This document shows positions 9,837-20,090 of a stretch of DNA of 64,000 bases, piece after piece. Location of the stretch: positions 1,502,096,545-1,502,160,544 of the forward strand of contig OX336388.2 in assembly GCA_946902985.2 (NCBI GenBank), given 5' to 3'. Below the pieces are notes generated by a model. The model did no database searches, was not told the DNA's origin, and saw only the letters and a program-made list of their open reading frames with translations. This DNA is from Meconema thalassinum. Its lineage: Eukaryota; Arthropoda; Insecta; Orthoptera; Tettigoniidae. The translations under genes were made by a program, and so were the position numbers. The number at the start of each line of letters is the position of its first letter. Position 1 is the stretch's first letter.

Positions 9837-11789
9837 ATGGGGGATGAGAAAGAAAGACAGATGAGGTTACGTAGTGGTCATCAACGGGAGAGTGATGATA
9901 CGAGCAGTATGTCGAGTGATGGTAGTACCGGGGTAGCGGAGGTAAATCCCGATACTGAAACAGGGAGTGTAGGCGGCCAACCAGAATTAAAAACTTTACT
10001 TCTCGAGTTTATGTATCAGAACAAAGTTAGTAGTGATGCCTTAAATGCAAAGTTAGAACAGAATAACGCTAAATTAGAACAAAACAGTAGGGAAAATAAA
10101 GAAAGTACAGAAGCTTTAAATGCAAAGTTAGAACAGAATAACGCTAAACTAGAACAAAACAGTAGGGAAAATAAAGAAAGTACAGAAGCTTTAAATGCAA
10201 AGTTAGAACAGAATAACGCTAAACTAGAACAAAACAGTAGGGAAAATAAAGAGAGTAATAGGGAATTGAGCGATAGTTTAAACGCAAGATTAGAACAAAA
10301 CAGTAAGGAAAATAGAGAGAGTACTGAAACTTTAAATGCTAAATTAGAACAAAACAGTAGGAAAATGAGTGACAAATTCGAACTGATTAGAGGTGAGATC
10401 AGGGGGGTGATGGAAGAAAAGGCTAAAGAGATTATTGCAGATGTAGACAGAAAATTAGGAAAAGTACAGGAGGAGTTGGAAATTAGAATCAGTACACAGG
10501 CTGAAAATTTAAAAGAACTAGTGCAACTGGAAACACAGCAGGTCAAAAAGCAATTGGGGGGAGAAATTGACAAAATTCAGGTAGCTACTAAAGAGGTTAA
10601 GGAACAGCTGGGGGGTAGAATTGAGAAAGTCCACTCACAAATAGTTGCAGAAGTAAATGATTTAAGAGAGAGTAATAAAGAGAGCATTAGCAAGATTGAG
10701 GAGAAACAAGCAAAGCTATATGATAAAGTAGAAGAATCAGAAGGAAACATTAAATTAACAGTAAACAGTATTGAGAGGAAGGCTGAGGAGAAAATCGCAG
10801 AATTAGAATTAAAATTAAAAGCTAGGATCAGGCAAGAAAATAGTCAGAATAGACCAGTTTTTGTGAATAGCACACACAGGGAGGTAGAACTGGGTAAGTT
10901 CAGCAATCGACAGGGGTGCCCAATGGAGTTCATGAACACTATAGAAAATAAATTCGGGGAGAGGTTGGAAAATGGTAGTATTGAGTGGTGCCAAGTAGTT
11001 GAAATTTTAGAACAAGTGTTTGTGGGGGAAACGAGGAATTGGTTTGCTGTCTACAGAGACAAGTTTACTGATATCAATGATTTTAAAATGAAATTCTGTG
11101 AAAAGTTCTGGAATGAGGTTATTCAGTCGCAGCATCGTGAGGGAGTAGTGTGTGGTAAATATAACCCTAAAGGAAGCTCCACCATGACCGAATACTTTTT
11201 AGGGCAGGTATTAGTGTGTAAATATCTGGATGGCTTGAAGGAGGAAAGTGATGTGGTGAGGTTGCTACTTAGGCACTTTCCCTATAGGATCAAGGAGGCT
11301 GCTTGTATCCAGAATGTAAAGACTATATCACAAGTAGAAAATTTGTTAAGCACATTTGATGCACTAGGGAGAGGGGGTTATGAGGACAATTTCAATAGGA
11401 ACCAGGGTAATAATAATAATAGACCTAATGAAGCCAGGCATCAGGAAGTTCAAGGGAACGGTGGCGAAGGGGCCAATGCTCAAAATAGAAATAATAATAA
11501 TCAGCTAAATCAGAACAGAGGAAATGGCTATGGTAATCAGTATCAAGGGAGGAACAATGATTACAGGGGAAATCAAGGGAGAAACAATGATTTCAGGGGA
11601 AATCAAGGGAGAAATTATAATGACAATAATTACAACCAGAATAGGGGTCAAGGAAGAGGACAGCCTAGTGGTAGTAATATACAGCCAAACAATGACAACA
11701 CAACTCAGAACAACCAGACCAGTGCAGTAGTAACTAGTACTACGGCCAGCTGTAGCGGTTCTTTAAACGCGAACCAGGCTGCGAAGTAA
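9837..11789 (+). CDS. gag: Gag of LTR retrotransposon
   Basis: 650 residues. The first in-frame ATG is at 9837; the frame is open further upstream only without an ATG. Residues about 60-335 are a long charged coiled coil. It contains three nearly identical 25-residue units (75-bp tandem repeats from about 10041 to 10260). Residues about 338-508 resemble a retrotransposon Gag capsid domain, with spaced Trp and Phe residues (IEWCQVVEILEQVF, NWFAVYRDKF). The C-terminus is Asn/Gly/Arg-rich with repeated GRNNDYRGNQ-type units and no CCHC zinc knuckle, so RNA binding may rest on the basic Gly/Arg/Asn region. The frame ends in TAA just after a slippery heptamer. Confidence 0.9.
   Translation: MGDEKERQMRLRSGHQRESDDTSSMSSDGSTGVAEVNPDTETGSVGGQPELKTLLLEFMYQNKVSSDALNAKLEQNNAKLEQNSRENKESTEALNAKLEQNNAKLEQNSRENKESTEALNAKLEQNNAKLEQNSRENKESNRELSDSLNARLEQNSKENRESTETLNAKLEQNSRKMSDKFELIRGEIRGVMEEKAKEIIADVDRKLGKVQEELEIRISTQAENLKELVQLETQQVKKQLGGEIDKIQVATKEVKEQLGGRIEKVHSQIVAEVNDLRESNKESISKIEEKQAKLYDKVEESEGNIKLTVNSIERKAEEKIAELELKLKARIRQENSQNRPVFVNSTHREVELGKFSNRQGCPMEFMNTIENKFGERLENGSIEWCQVVEILEQVFVGETRNWFAVYRDKFTDINDFKMKFCEKFWNEVIQSQHREGVVCGKYNPKGSSTMTEYFLGQVLVCKYLDGLKEESDVVRLLLRHFPYRIKEAACIQNVKTISQVENLLSTFDALGRGGYEDNFNRNQGNNNNRPNEARHQEVQGNGGEGANAQNRNNNNQLNQNRGNGYGNQYQGRNNDYRGNQGRNNDFRGNQGRNYNDNNYNQNRGQGRGQPSGSNIQPNNDNTTQNNQTSAVVTSTTASCSGSLNANQAAK
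11762..11768 (+). promoter_or_regulatory. -1 ribosomal frameshift heptamer T TTA AAC
   Basis: The heptamer is phased as X XXY YYZ in the gag frame (codons TCT TTA AAC). It falls in the short overlap where the pol frame is already open, after its last stop at 11753-11755, and before the gag stop at 11787-11789. A weak possible stem pairs GCTGC (11778-11782) with GTAGC (11807-11811), one pair being G-U. UUUAAAC is among the known efficient -1 slippery sites; use here is inferred. Confidence 0.8.
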
Positions 11790-13204
11790 GGTCAGAATCT
11801 CAGTCTGTAGCATGCCCTGTCCATACAATTATACAGGAACCCTATGACCTAAATGTGAGAAATGAATTATTACATGAACTAAATGATGAAGGTATTATTC
11901 AGGAAGTGGTTAGTAAGAGCCCCATAGTTAAATTTAACGTGTCCGAGGCGTACACAGATGTTTTAATTGATAGTGGTTGTATGAAGAGTTGCATAAGTAG
12001 TGCATTTTATGATAAAATGAAAGGAACTGGAGTAAATTTTGAGGAGATGCCAATTAAAAGCACTTTTGTTATCACAGCTGTTGGGAAGAGGTCTAAAGTA
12101 ATTTCTAAGCAAGTTTTAGTAGACATTAAAATTAATAATCATGTAGAGAAGCAGATTTGCCTTGTAATTCCAAATTTAGTATTCAGTGTTATCTTGGGTT
12201 CAGAGTGGCTAAGTAGAGTGTCTGGTAACTTATGTTTTGATGTAGGGAGTTTGAGATTTAAATGGGGAGATTCTGAAGTAGAAGTAGCGTTCAATGACCA
12301 TATTCAGAGGAGTAGTATTGTAGGTGTGATTTGTACTTTAAATGAGATATCGCCAGCCGTAGAGCGGGGTTCTCCATGTTTTGTGGGCAGTGTGATTACG
12401 AACGGAAGTCTAGAGGACTCGTTACGTGAGGCTGCATTTCAGGGTAATATAGAGGTGGAACAATGTGTTCGGCTCTATGATGTGTTATGGTGTAATAGGA
12501 GAGTGTTTGAGGATCGCATTGGTATGGCCAATTGCTATACACATTCATTGAACGTTATTGATAGGTCAGTATTCACAGGACATAGATATCCTGTACCTTT
12601 CGCTTATCAGAGTGCAGTTGAGGCACAAATTAATCAGATGCTTGAAGATGGGATTATTGAGCACTCTAACAGTCCATATGTTAATTCTTTGATCACGGTA
12701 CCCAAGACCGACGGCACTGTTCGTATTTGTTTAGACGCTCGTTTGGTTAACAGTAGAATTAGTTCAGATCAGCTGAAATCTATGTCAATAGAGGAATTAA
12801 TGCAAACATTTGAGGGGAAGAAGTATTTCACTTGTGTAGATTTGAGTTCCAGTTTTTGGCAAGTGCCACTTATGTACGAAGATAGACCATTTACAGCTTT
12901 TAGTCATAAATATAACCTTTATCAATTTTGTAGAACACCTTATGGGTTAAAGAGTAGTTCAGCAGCTTTAATTAGGGCTTTAAACATCGCATTAGGGGAT
13001 GACACAGGAGAGTTTGTAACCATTTACATAGATGATATGGTAATTAGTTCACGCAGTTTTGAGGAGCATCTACGTCATTTAAATATAGTTTTTCAGAAGT
13101 TAGATCAGGCAGGGTTCACTTTGAAGCTGTCTAAGTCGTCATTCTGTCAGTCAGAAGTGACATTTTTAGGTCATAGAGTGTCGAGTAGAGGTGTGACACC
13201 ATAG
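11768..13204 (+). CDS. pol: Protease and partial reverse transcriptase (pol, truncated)
   Basis: This frame is -1 relative to gag and has no ATG near its start, which fits expression by frameshifting. An aspartic protease shows the catalytic LIDSG at 11963-11977 and the later VILGSEWL flap/core motif. RT follows, with VPKTDGTVRICLDAR, the palm VDLSSSFWQ, YGLKSSSAA and the catalytic YIDD at 13025-13036. It then reaches the LGHRVSSRGVTP segment typical of Ty3/Gypsy RT. The frame stops at 13204 exactly where homology ends, so thumb, RNase H and integrase were lost by deletion. About 478 residues; intact Gypsy-type Pol usually exceeds 1,000. Confidence 0.88.
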   Translation, partial: REPGCEVRSESQSVACPVHTIIQEPYDLNVRNELLHELNDEGIIQEVVSKSPIVKFNVSEAYTDVLIDSGCMKSCISSAFYDKMKGTGVNFEEMPIKSTFVITAVGKRSKVISKQVLVDIKINNHVEKQICLVIPNLVFSVILGSEWLSRVSGNLCFDVGSLRFKWGDSEVEVAFNDHIQRSSIVGVICTLNEISPAVERGSPCFVGSVITNGSLEDSLREAAFQGNIEVEQCVRLYDVLWCNRRVFEDRIGMANCYTHSLNVIDRSVFTGHRYPVPFAYQSAVEAQINQMLEDGIIEHSNSPYVNSLITVPKTDGTVRICLDARLVNSRISSDQLKSMSIEELMQTFEGKKYFTCVDLSSSFWQVPLMYEDRPFTAFSHKYNLYQFCRTPYGLKSSSAALIRALNIALGDDTGEFVTIYIDDMVISSRSFEEHLRHLNIVFQKLDQAGFTLKLSKSSFCQSEVTFLGHRVSSRGVTP

Positions 13205-13272
13205 GAAGGTAGGGTTAGCATGTGTGGACAGTAGCAACAGGGCATCGTTACAGACACTGAGAAAAATGCTAG

Positions 13273-13455
13273 GTAGAGCAACGTGATGACGTTCATTTAA
13301 GGGAGCCACTTGCAAGGTTGGAAGCAGGTGACGCAGAAACATTTATAGTTTCCAAACGTATTGGGAAAACAGCATATGTGCTGGAGAATAGTGAGGGAAA
13401 CAGATTATACGGAACGTATAATATACATAGTCTACGAAAATATGTCATAAAGTGA
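13273..13455 (+). pseudogene. Integrase C-terminal remnant
   Basis: In another frame from the RT segment, about 60 codons read through to TGA at 13453-13455. They include FIVSKRIGKTAYVLEN and YNIHSLRKYV. This resembles the end of Ty3/Gypsy integrase, where a short beta-rich module with a spaced Tyr and His precedes the stop. It shows that the missing part of pol was removed by internal deletion rather than by end truncation. Confidence 0.65.
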
Positions 13456-14518
13456 GTGTGTTTAGCTGGCGAGCCAGCCTATCAAATGAGTAAGTGTGGT
13501 GTCTGGTGCTTGGAAGATCTGGTCTTAAGGCAGGCGTATCAGAAGTCACACAAGGGGGTAGTATGTAAGTAAATGAGAGTTTTTAAGGTACAGGGAAATA
13601 TGACGGGATTGTCGGATGCTGTTGAGCACTAAATTGTCTCGATGCACCAAGGCCATTTTGGCAGCGCTGATGGGTTCCCATTTATCTCCAAGAGATGGGG
13701 GAGCGCTTGAATAGGGCTTGTTAGCTTAAGGCGTCCACGAGATAAAAGATGGGCCATCAGAATGCGAGACAGTCCTTCATGAAACTCATACATATCAGCA
13801 CACGTGATTTCTGTTTACGGCCTCGCCATGTAAGATTTGGAAGTGTGTAATTTAAGATAATTTGTACAATGGTATTATTTGTGTGAGGAGAAATGGTCTG
13901 TGTTGAGAACTAGTATTAAGTAGAATATGGTTAACGGGAACTTAACAAGACAGGGCGATTACGGCACAGAAATATTTGGTGTTATATGTAATGCACATTT
14001 ACTGTTTTTTTTTCAGAAGTCAATATTAATTTAATCTACTTAAAAGAGAGATTAAGTATTATGGTCACGAGGCGCTGCCACAATAGTGTGATCGTGTGCT
14101 GAGTGATAAGTGGAATTAAATGTCACCATAAGGAGGGGACCTCCAGTGAAATTAGGAAGTTCTATGGTGATATAAATATATCAGAACACCTTCAATGCGT
14201 GTGATATGACATCATAAATACATAGTGCTCACACATTAATTATGTCTATTTCTCCAACATAGAGAAATTTGAGAGGCGGAAATATCCGTGGAACACTATT
14301 CCATATGTAAAACATTGGACTGGTTGCAAAGTGCGATCCATTGTGACAACAAACTTTGACGCAAAGTGCGTGAAGAAAAAATATGAGTGTATATATCTGT
14401 AATTTAGGGTGATTTCATTTATGTAATATGTATTTTGGATGGGGTTTATTAACGTGTCTGGGATAATCGGATAATGGACCGTCGTCACGGTAAATCATCC
14501 GATGATCCGAGGCGAATA
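13456..14518 (+). other. Internal 3' non-coding region of LTR element
   Basis: No env-like or other frame. An AAGGAGGGGACC purine stretch near 14130 is too far from the 3' LTR to be the usual polypurine tract, and the bases just before 14519 are only weakly purine-rich. Confidence 0.6.
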
Positions 14519-15849
14519 TGTAACGTGTTTTTCGAGGGGTTTTATGCAACTGGCATAAGTCAGTAGGAAGCCATTCTATATTTATTTACGCGGCAAAGTG
14601 TTCAGCCAAGAGAATTTTTCATGGTAATTTATTATTATTATTAATTTATTATAATTATTATTAAGGTATTTTCGGAGCATTTTATAAAAATTATTAGCAT
14701 TCAGATAGGTTTTCTATGTCTTAAAATTCCGCTATCATGCAAATTATTACGAACGACGATATCATAGAAAATTATCTGATTACGGAATTTTACGGAGTTT
14801 TTGTCAGTTAGGGTATTTGAGAGAGATGACTCACTGGGAATTCGAGTACACGCTTAATCTTGTCGAGAAGCATGAGGCAATCTTGGGTCGCAAGGTCTAG
14901 AAAAGACGAATTGTTGGAACGGAACCCTCCCGCCGAGTGTAATGACCCGGAGGAGGAGAAGATCGCGTGGTGGGTCAGCCAATCAGGGGAGACGACGTAA
15001 GCTAGTTGGGACTGAAGAGTGGGGAGCCGGCGTGTGGTTATATCGTTCGACGCGCCGTGGAACGTGGACTATCTGTGAAATACTTGAGGTGTACGGTCGC
15101 AAGTGCGTGTCGCTCCGATGTTCAGGGAGTTAGCGACGAACCTTTGTAAAACTTGGTTGTACGAGTGTTTGGGTCCGAGGTACGGACCATAGAATTATCT
15201 AATCTACCAGAATATCATCAAATTCCGACGGAGATGACGACGTCCAGGAGACTGTGGGAAGCTCACAGCATCAGCAAGTACGAGGGAAATGCCTTGGCAA
15301 TTTCCAATGGTAAGCGCAAATGACGCAGAAATACGCAATCTCTCATTTTTCTTTGTTTTACATTTCATATTTCAGTAACTTCATAGCTTGGAAATAAGAG
15401 TAAAATCAATTTATCAGACTCCGTTTTCACGTAATTTTCTATCGGTAATATTCAAATCACAACGCTCCAATTTAAATTTTATAGTTATTATTATTATTAA
15501 TTTTGCTATACTTGTTTTATATAATAAATTCATTTCTTTTACAATGCAATCTTTGCTTTCAGTAGGTAGCATTAGATATAGACCAATTCCTTCTCCTGAT
15601 ACAATTGTTTGTTGGGTTAATGATCAAATCATACCACGATCTGAGTGAATAGAGTCTTGAATGTGTTCTGCCAGAGCTAGACGTTGTTAAATACAAATTT
15701 AGATTTCAACATTGCGTTGAGGTCTTGGCGCCCATTAAAACAACATAGCTTAGGCAAAGGTAAACAGTTACATTTCTCACCCAACAGTTAGGAGCTAGCA
15801 AAACGTTTCATTTGTCGCTACCAACATGGGGCATTAAAAAGACGTTTCA
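14519..15849 (+). repeat. 3' LTR
   Basis: Direct repeat of 8388-9718 at a constant offset of 6,131 bases; C15142 is the one substitution noticed. Followed by the target duplication GGCT. Confidence 0.93.
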
Positions 15850-15853
15850 GGCT

Positions 15854-18800
15854 GATGATCAATATGTTCCAAGCTTTTTAATGCAGTATCAATAACGTTT
15901 TGAAAGGTATGAATATTGTGACACTTTATTTTAGGCCTAAATGTATTTCAATGCAGGACCATAACCAAGAGGAAGGGCGTCATAAATCGAACTAAATCTA
16001 AAACTTCAAAGCTTTATATTTGAAGTTTCAAACCTTCTCACTTCATAACATGCTCATGCTCATGCTCATGCTCAATGCTACTTTCGATTGATATCGACTT
16101 GAACTACATTCGAGATGCACTACAACATTTTGACTTGCTCCAATCCAACTTTATGACTTGTAAAGAAGATATTCACGCTCCGAGAAAAGGTAACTACTGT
16201 AACAGAAGACCATGAAATTAATTTCTAAATTTATGTAATTTTGACACGTTTTCTACGCATTTGCAATATTTTAAAAATTATCATAATTTATTATGTGATT
16301 TTTTTTAATGATATTTAAAATATAAAACACATCGCAGAAAGGTGAAGGAGAATTATTAGACACTGCACGACTCGAGATGTGAACCCTGGGTAAGGGAAGT
16401 GCAAGTCGCTGCGCGACACACTGATTTTGAAGCCGGTTGTAGGCGAATTTGTATAGCTTTGTGTGGAGCAATTTATCAAAGTATATCAGGCACAGTGATT
16501 GACTTAGTTCTGTACACAAATGTTGACTGTTACTGAATGCTGAAGATATTGCTGAGTGAGCAATATAATTATTTTAACAATTGGGCGAAAACTTATATTT
16601 TTCGCAAACGTCGAACTTTGTACCAGCATATAATGTGTTTGGAAAATCATACGAATGCTACGAATATTAGTAAAACTGTTACATTATATTAAAATATTCA
16701 TTATCACGACGATGTTTACAACAAAACTGGCATTTTTAACGAACGATTACGTCGATATTTAAGGATTTTTTAAAGCACATTGTAGTAAATTCTGTGAAAC
16801 ACGTTAAACGACTATCGTTAGAATCTGTGATAGCGGAAGTGAAAAGGGCAATTTTATAACATCCGCGAAGTATAGAAGCTGTGAGTTATTTTCCTAGTAT
16901 AAAACATTTAACATTAGAATCAGTTGTATAAAATTTCAACATGATGTTCGTCAACCAAGCAACCAACCGGCAACATGGCAACCATTCCAACTATTTTAAG
17001 AGGTGCTGATATGGAGTAGACATACATGTTTTCGGGGTGCTAACGTTCGAGCCACATTATGAAGCCCAGAAAACGACACTGGTAAGCTCTTGAAGCTGGG
17101 CTTAGGCCTTAACACCATGGCCGAGGCTCAAACCAAGAGACGCCAACATCGTCGCTAATATGAGTCAATGAAATACATTTTTCTGTAATGGTTGAGTTGT
17201 TGTAGAGTAGATTAAGTGGTCGCACTTGCACTCTGTTAGGTAGGCAATTTAATTAACATAGTAGCATATTTCTGTATCGTTTCAATACTGCAAAATTCAT
17301 GCTGTTGTATTATCTTTTGCTTAGGATGCTTTGGAAATGCACTGAATTTATGAAGGCTTTTGAGAGCCGTGTGAAGCTTGTGTGTAGGCGAGAAGCAAGC
17401 CGGAGAGAATCTTGTTTCATTTATTTGAAGGCTAGGCAGTGGAGAGATTGCAACTTCAGATAACCATATTGATATTGTTTCCATGTAGTTGATTTACACG
17501 GCTGTGTAGAGCGCCTGGTGTTTGAGAAAACCTATTTTGCAATGAACACAGCTGCAGAGTGTAGTAGAACGTTGTTTATATTTCGAGCGACTGTTGTGAC
17601 AACTGCAATGAAAATGAGAATATAATGTTTTGATCGCGCTGGGGGCGCGGGTTCGATAAAGAGATGTAGATGGTTACAGCTTATAGGAGCTGATTATTAG
17701 AATCTTATAACTGCATTCACGTGTGTTTAGGAACGACGATTAGTTTAGGATGTTTGATAAGAGATTTACCAATGATTATTAAAGGATGAATAAAGGATCC
17801 CTTACCATTTTGCAATGCCCAAGTGTATAATGTAGGGCAGTGATATTGTTGTGTCTGTAGAAGACCATATAGGATTTTGAGCTGACGAGTTTCGCTCGTA
17901 TTGTGTTTATAATATTTGAGGTGACAATGGGAGGTTACCCTGTCGACCATACAAGGTTTATGTGAGCTATAGAGCCACGTGCTTTCCACCGCTAGGGTGA
18001 TATATTATTTGGAGACTGACGTGTACGTGTATATTGAGATTTCACTATTTAATGAAACATGAATTTAAGGTAGATGATTTTCTAATGGCCTACGTGTGTT
18101 ATGATGGTCATTACGTAATTAAATACAACGTGAGGGATAAAATTGATGCTAAATCTGATCATAAAAATCATGTGATCTTCACTTCAATTGAATGATGATA
18201 GTTGAGTAACTAAATAAGACGATGAATGCCAACGTCAGATAGGAATAGTCAGAGATTTAACGTAAAATTATATGTTGGAAGTGACACCTTCATAACTTAG
18301 ATTTTTTTTTGATGCCTTTAAATGTAAATGATATTTTTCCTGATTGTCGATATTTAGATTTCATCCCTTTACCGTGGATTCAGGGTGTGATTATTATTAT
18401 TATTCACTGATTATTGTACTGCGAAGGGACTAAATTACGTGTCACATTCTTAGCTTATTTGCTGTTGATTATTCTTGTGAATAGGACTTCGAGAGGGAAC
18501 AGTTGAATTCAGATCAGGGATTTTTTTTAAAATTAGATTAGCGGATTAGCCGAATTTTACCCTCCACGAAGCAGGCTAGGGATTTGTGTCTTTAAAATAC
18601 ATTTTAGTGAAATTTTTCATATGCCTGGACTATTCATTGTTAGATTTTCTGTTTTGGGGGCGTGTTCCTTGGGCTGGTTTCATAGCCATTAACTCTCCTA
18701 CGCCCGATACTACCCGAGCTTAATTTTCTCGTGCGGAGCTGGTCTGAGAGCATATCCTATCCTTTAAGTGTGTGTGTTTGCTGGCTGGGGGTTCGCGAGG

Positions 18801-18993
18801 GATGTTTGCGACCGATGTGATGGTCCCTCGATATTCCTGTCTAATGGGCACAGTACACAACTTTTTTGGCATTTTAGGGGCTTTGACATCATGGACATTA
18901 AGCTCCATGTACTTGGGTGTGTGCAGAATTTATCTGATAACCTGTTTTATTATGGTGTCTGTAGTAGTGTATGTAGCCTATTTGTAAGATTGG
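15854..18993. other. No recognised gene or element
   Basis: AT-rich sequence with a short (CATGCT)n tract near 16051-16075 and an ATT run near 18391. None of its open frames resembles a known protein. 18860-18980 is similar to 22860-22980, a dispersed repeat of unknown type. Confidence 0.4.
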
Positions 18994-19262
18994 GAAGGAG
19001 GCGGTCGTGGCCTTCAGTAAGAAACCATCCCGGCATTTGCCTTGAGTAAAAATGGGAAACCACAGAAAAACACTTCCTGGATGCCTGAGGTGGGAATCGA
19101 ACCCACCTCTTCTCAGTTTTGCCTCGAAAGGTTGAATGAACTCCGTTCCAGCCTTCTGACCAGAATTAAATTGTAAATTGAATTTCTTGGCAGAGCCGGG
19201 AATCTAACCCGGACCTCTGGTGGTGACAGCCAAGTATGCTGGCAACTACACCACGTGATGGT
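18994..19262 (-). mobile_element. tRNA-derived SINE
   Basis: Minus-strand SINE of the group at 43576-44060: the tRNA head at about 19185-19262, then a second tRNA-like B box (GGTTCGATTCCCACC on the minus strand), then the GGCAAATGCCGGGATGGTTTC segment. Target duplications are not clear. Confidence 0.7.
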
Positions 19263-19609
19263 CTACATACATTTCTGTCTTAAGACAATTGTTTCTTCAA
19301 GATCGAAAGCGGACTGAGTTTAGGCTCTCCGGATATTGGGAGGTTTTTATGAAAAACTTTTTAAAGAACTGTCAGCACCATTACGGTCATTGAAGTGGAA
19401 TGCTTCAACATGTGATGAACATTTGCATCACTCACGTCAATTAACCATTCTTTGAGATTTGTCATGTCATGTCAGACCTACTAGTGTGACAACTCAGAAA
19501 CCTTGATGGCACAATAGTCTAAGTCTACTAGCAGTGAACAATAATATGAAGCATTGAAAGTTGTATAGCCTATGTGTATTTCAAGAAGGACAATTTCCGG
19601 CTCGTTCAG

Positions 19610-19870
19610 GAAATTTAATTCTTGTCTGAGAGGTAGAGCGGGGTTCACTCATTGTTAGCGTCGTGGGGAAAAACCAAGAAGAAATGGGTTCTACTGGTAT
19701 ACCCACCTTAGTCATCCTAGAAGTGAATATCCGTGGCCAACCACTTCTACTCTAAGTTAATACCGCGTGGGTGCCAAACTTAAGGCCACGACTGTCTTCC
19801 TTCCAAACCTAGCCTCAATTACAAATAGACCAGCTACTACAGACACCACTACAATACAGGTAACATTCAG
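19610..19870 (+). mobile_element. Diverged SINE fragment
   Basis: Plus-strand parallels to the SINE group at 18994-19262: GAAGAAATGGGTTCTACTGG, then a segment ending in AAGGCCACGACTGTCTTCC. No duplication found. Confidence 0.45.
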
Positions 19871-19879
19871 GGAAGTTAT

Positions 19880-20090
19880 CAAAAAATATTAAAGTTAACG
19901 TTAATTGCTGAGTATATTAACTCATTAATTTAAATAAAAAAACTAATTTACTAAAGCTAACAGTTAAACAACCCGGAATAAAGTTAAAAAGTATATGTAT
20001 TTTTAACTAAATAAATATGAAAGTTAAACTTATTTTTAACAGAATAAATTTAAAAGTTAAAGTTTTATGTTCGACGATATCGAAATGTAA
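19880..20090. repeat. AT-rich GTTAAAG-type repeat
   Basis: Low-complexity sequence rich in AAAGTTAA. Similar stretches occur at 22340-22418, 28744-28805 and 32345-32525. The last three appear to flank inserted elements, so they may be parts of one older AT-rich unit. Confidence 0.45.

Larger units (their letters stand above)
8388..15849 (+). mobile_element. Ty3/Gypsy-like LTR retrotransposon, internally deleted
   Basis: Two 1,331-bp LTRs (8388-9718 and 14519-15849) begin TGTAACG and end TTCA. They are flanked by the 4-bp duplication GGCT at 8384-8387 and 15850-15853. The only LTR difference I noticed is T9011 against C15142, so the insertion is recent. The interior holds gag, then protease and the N-terminal part of RT in the -1 frame, then a C-terminal integrase remnant. 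The RT end, RNase H and integrase core are missing, so this copy needs proteins in trans. I could not identify a convincing primer-binding site; TGGGGC at 9735 is 16 bases past the LTR. There is no env-like frame in 13456-14518. Confidence 0.93.

Noticed and set aside
10016..10573. 185-codon minus-strand frame, Ser/Phe/Leu-rich
   Set aside because: It is the antisense of the Gag coiled-coil repeats; the sense strand has the clear Gag domain structure.
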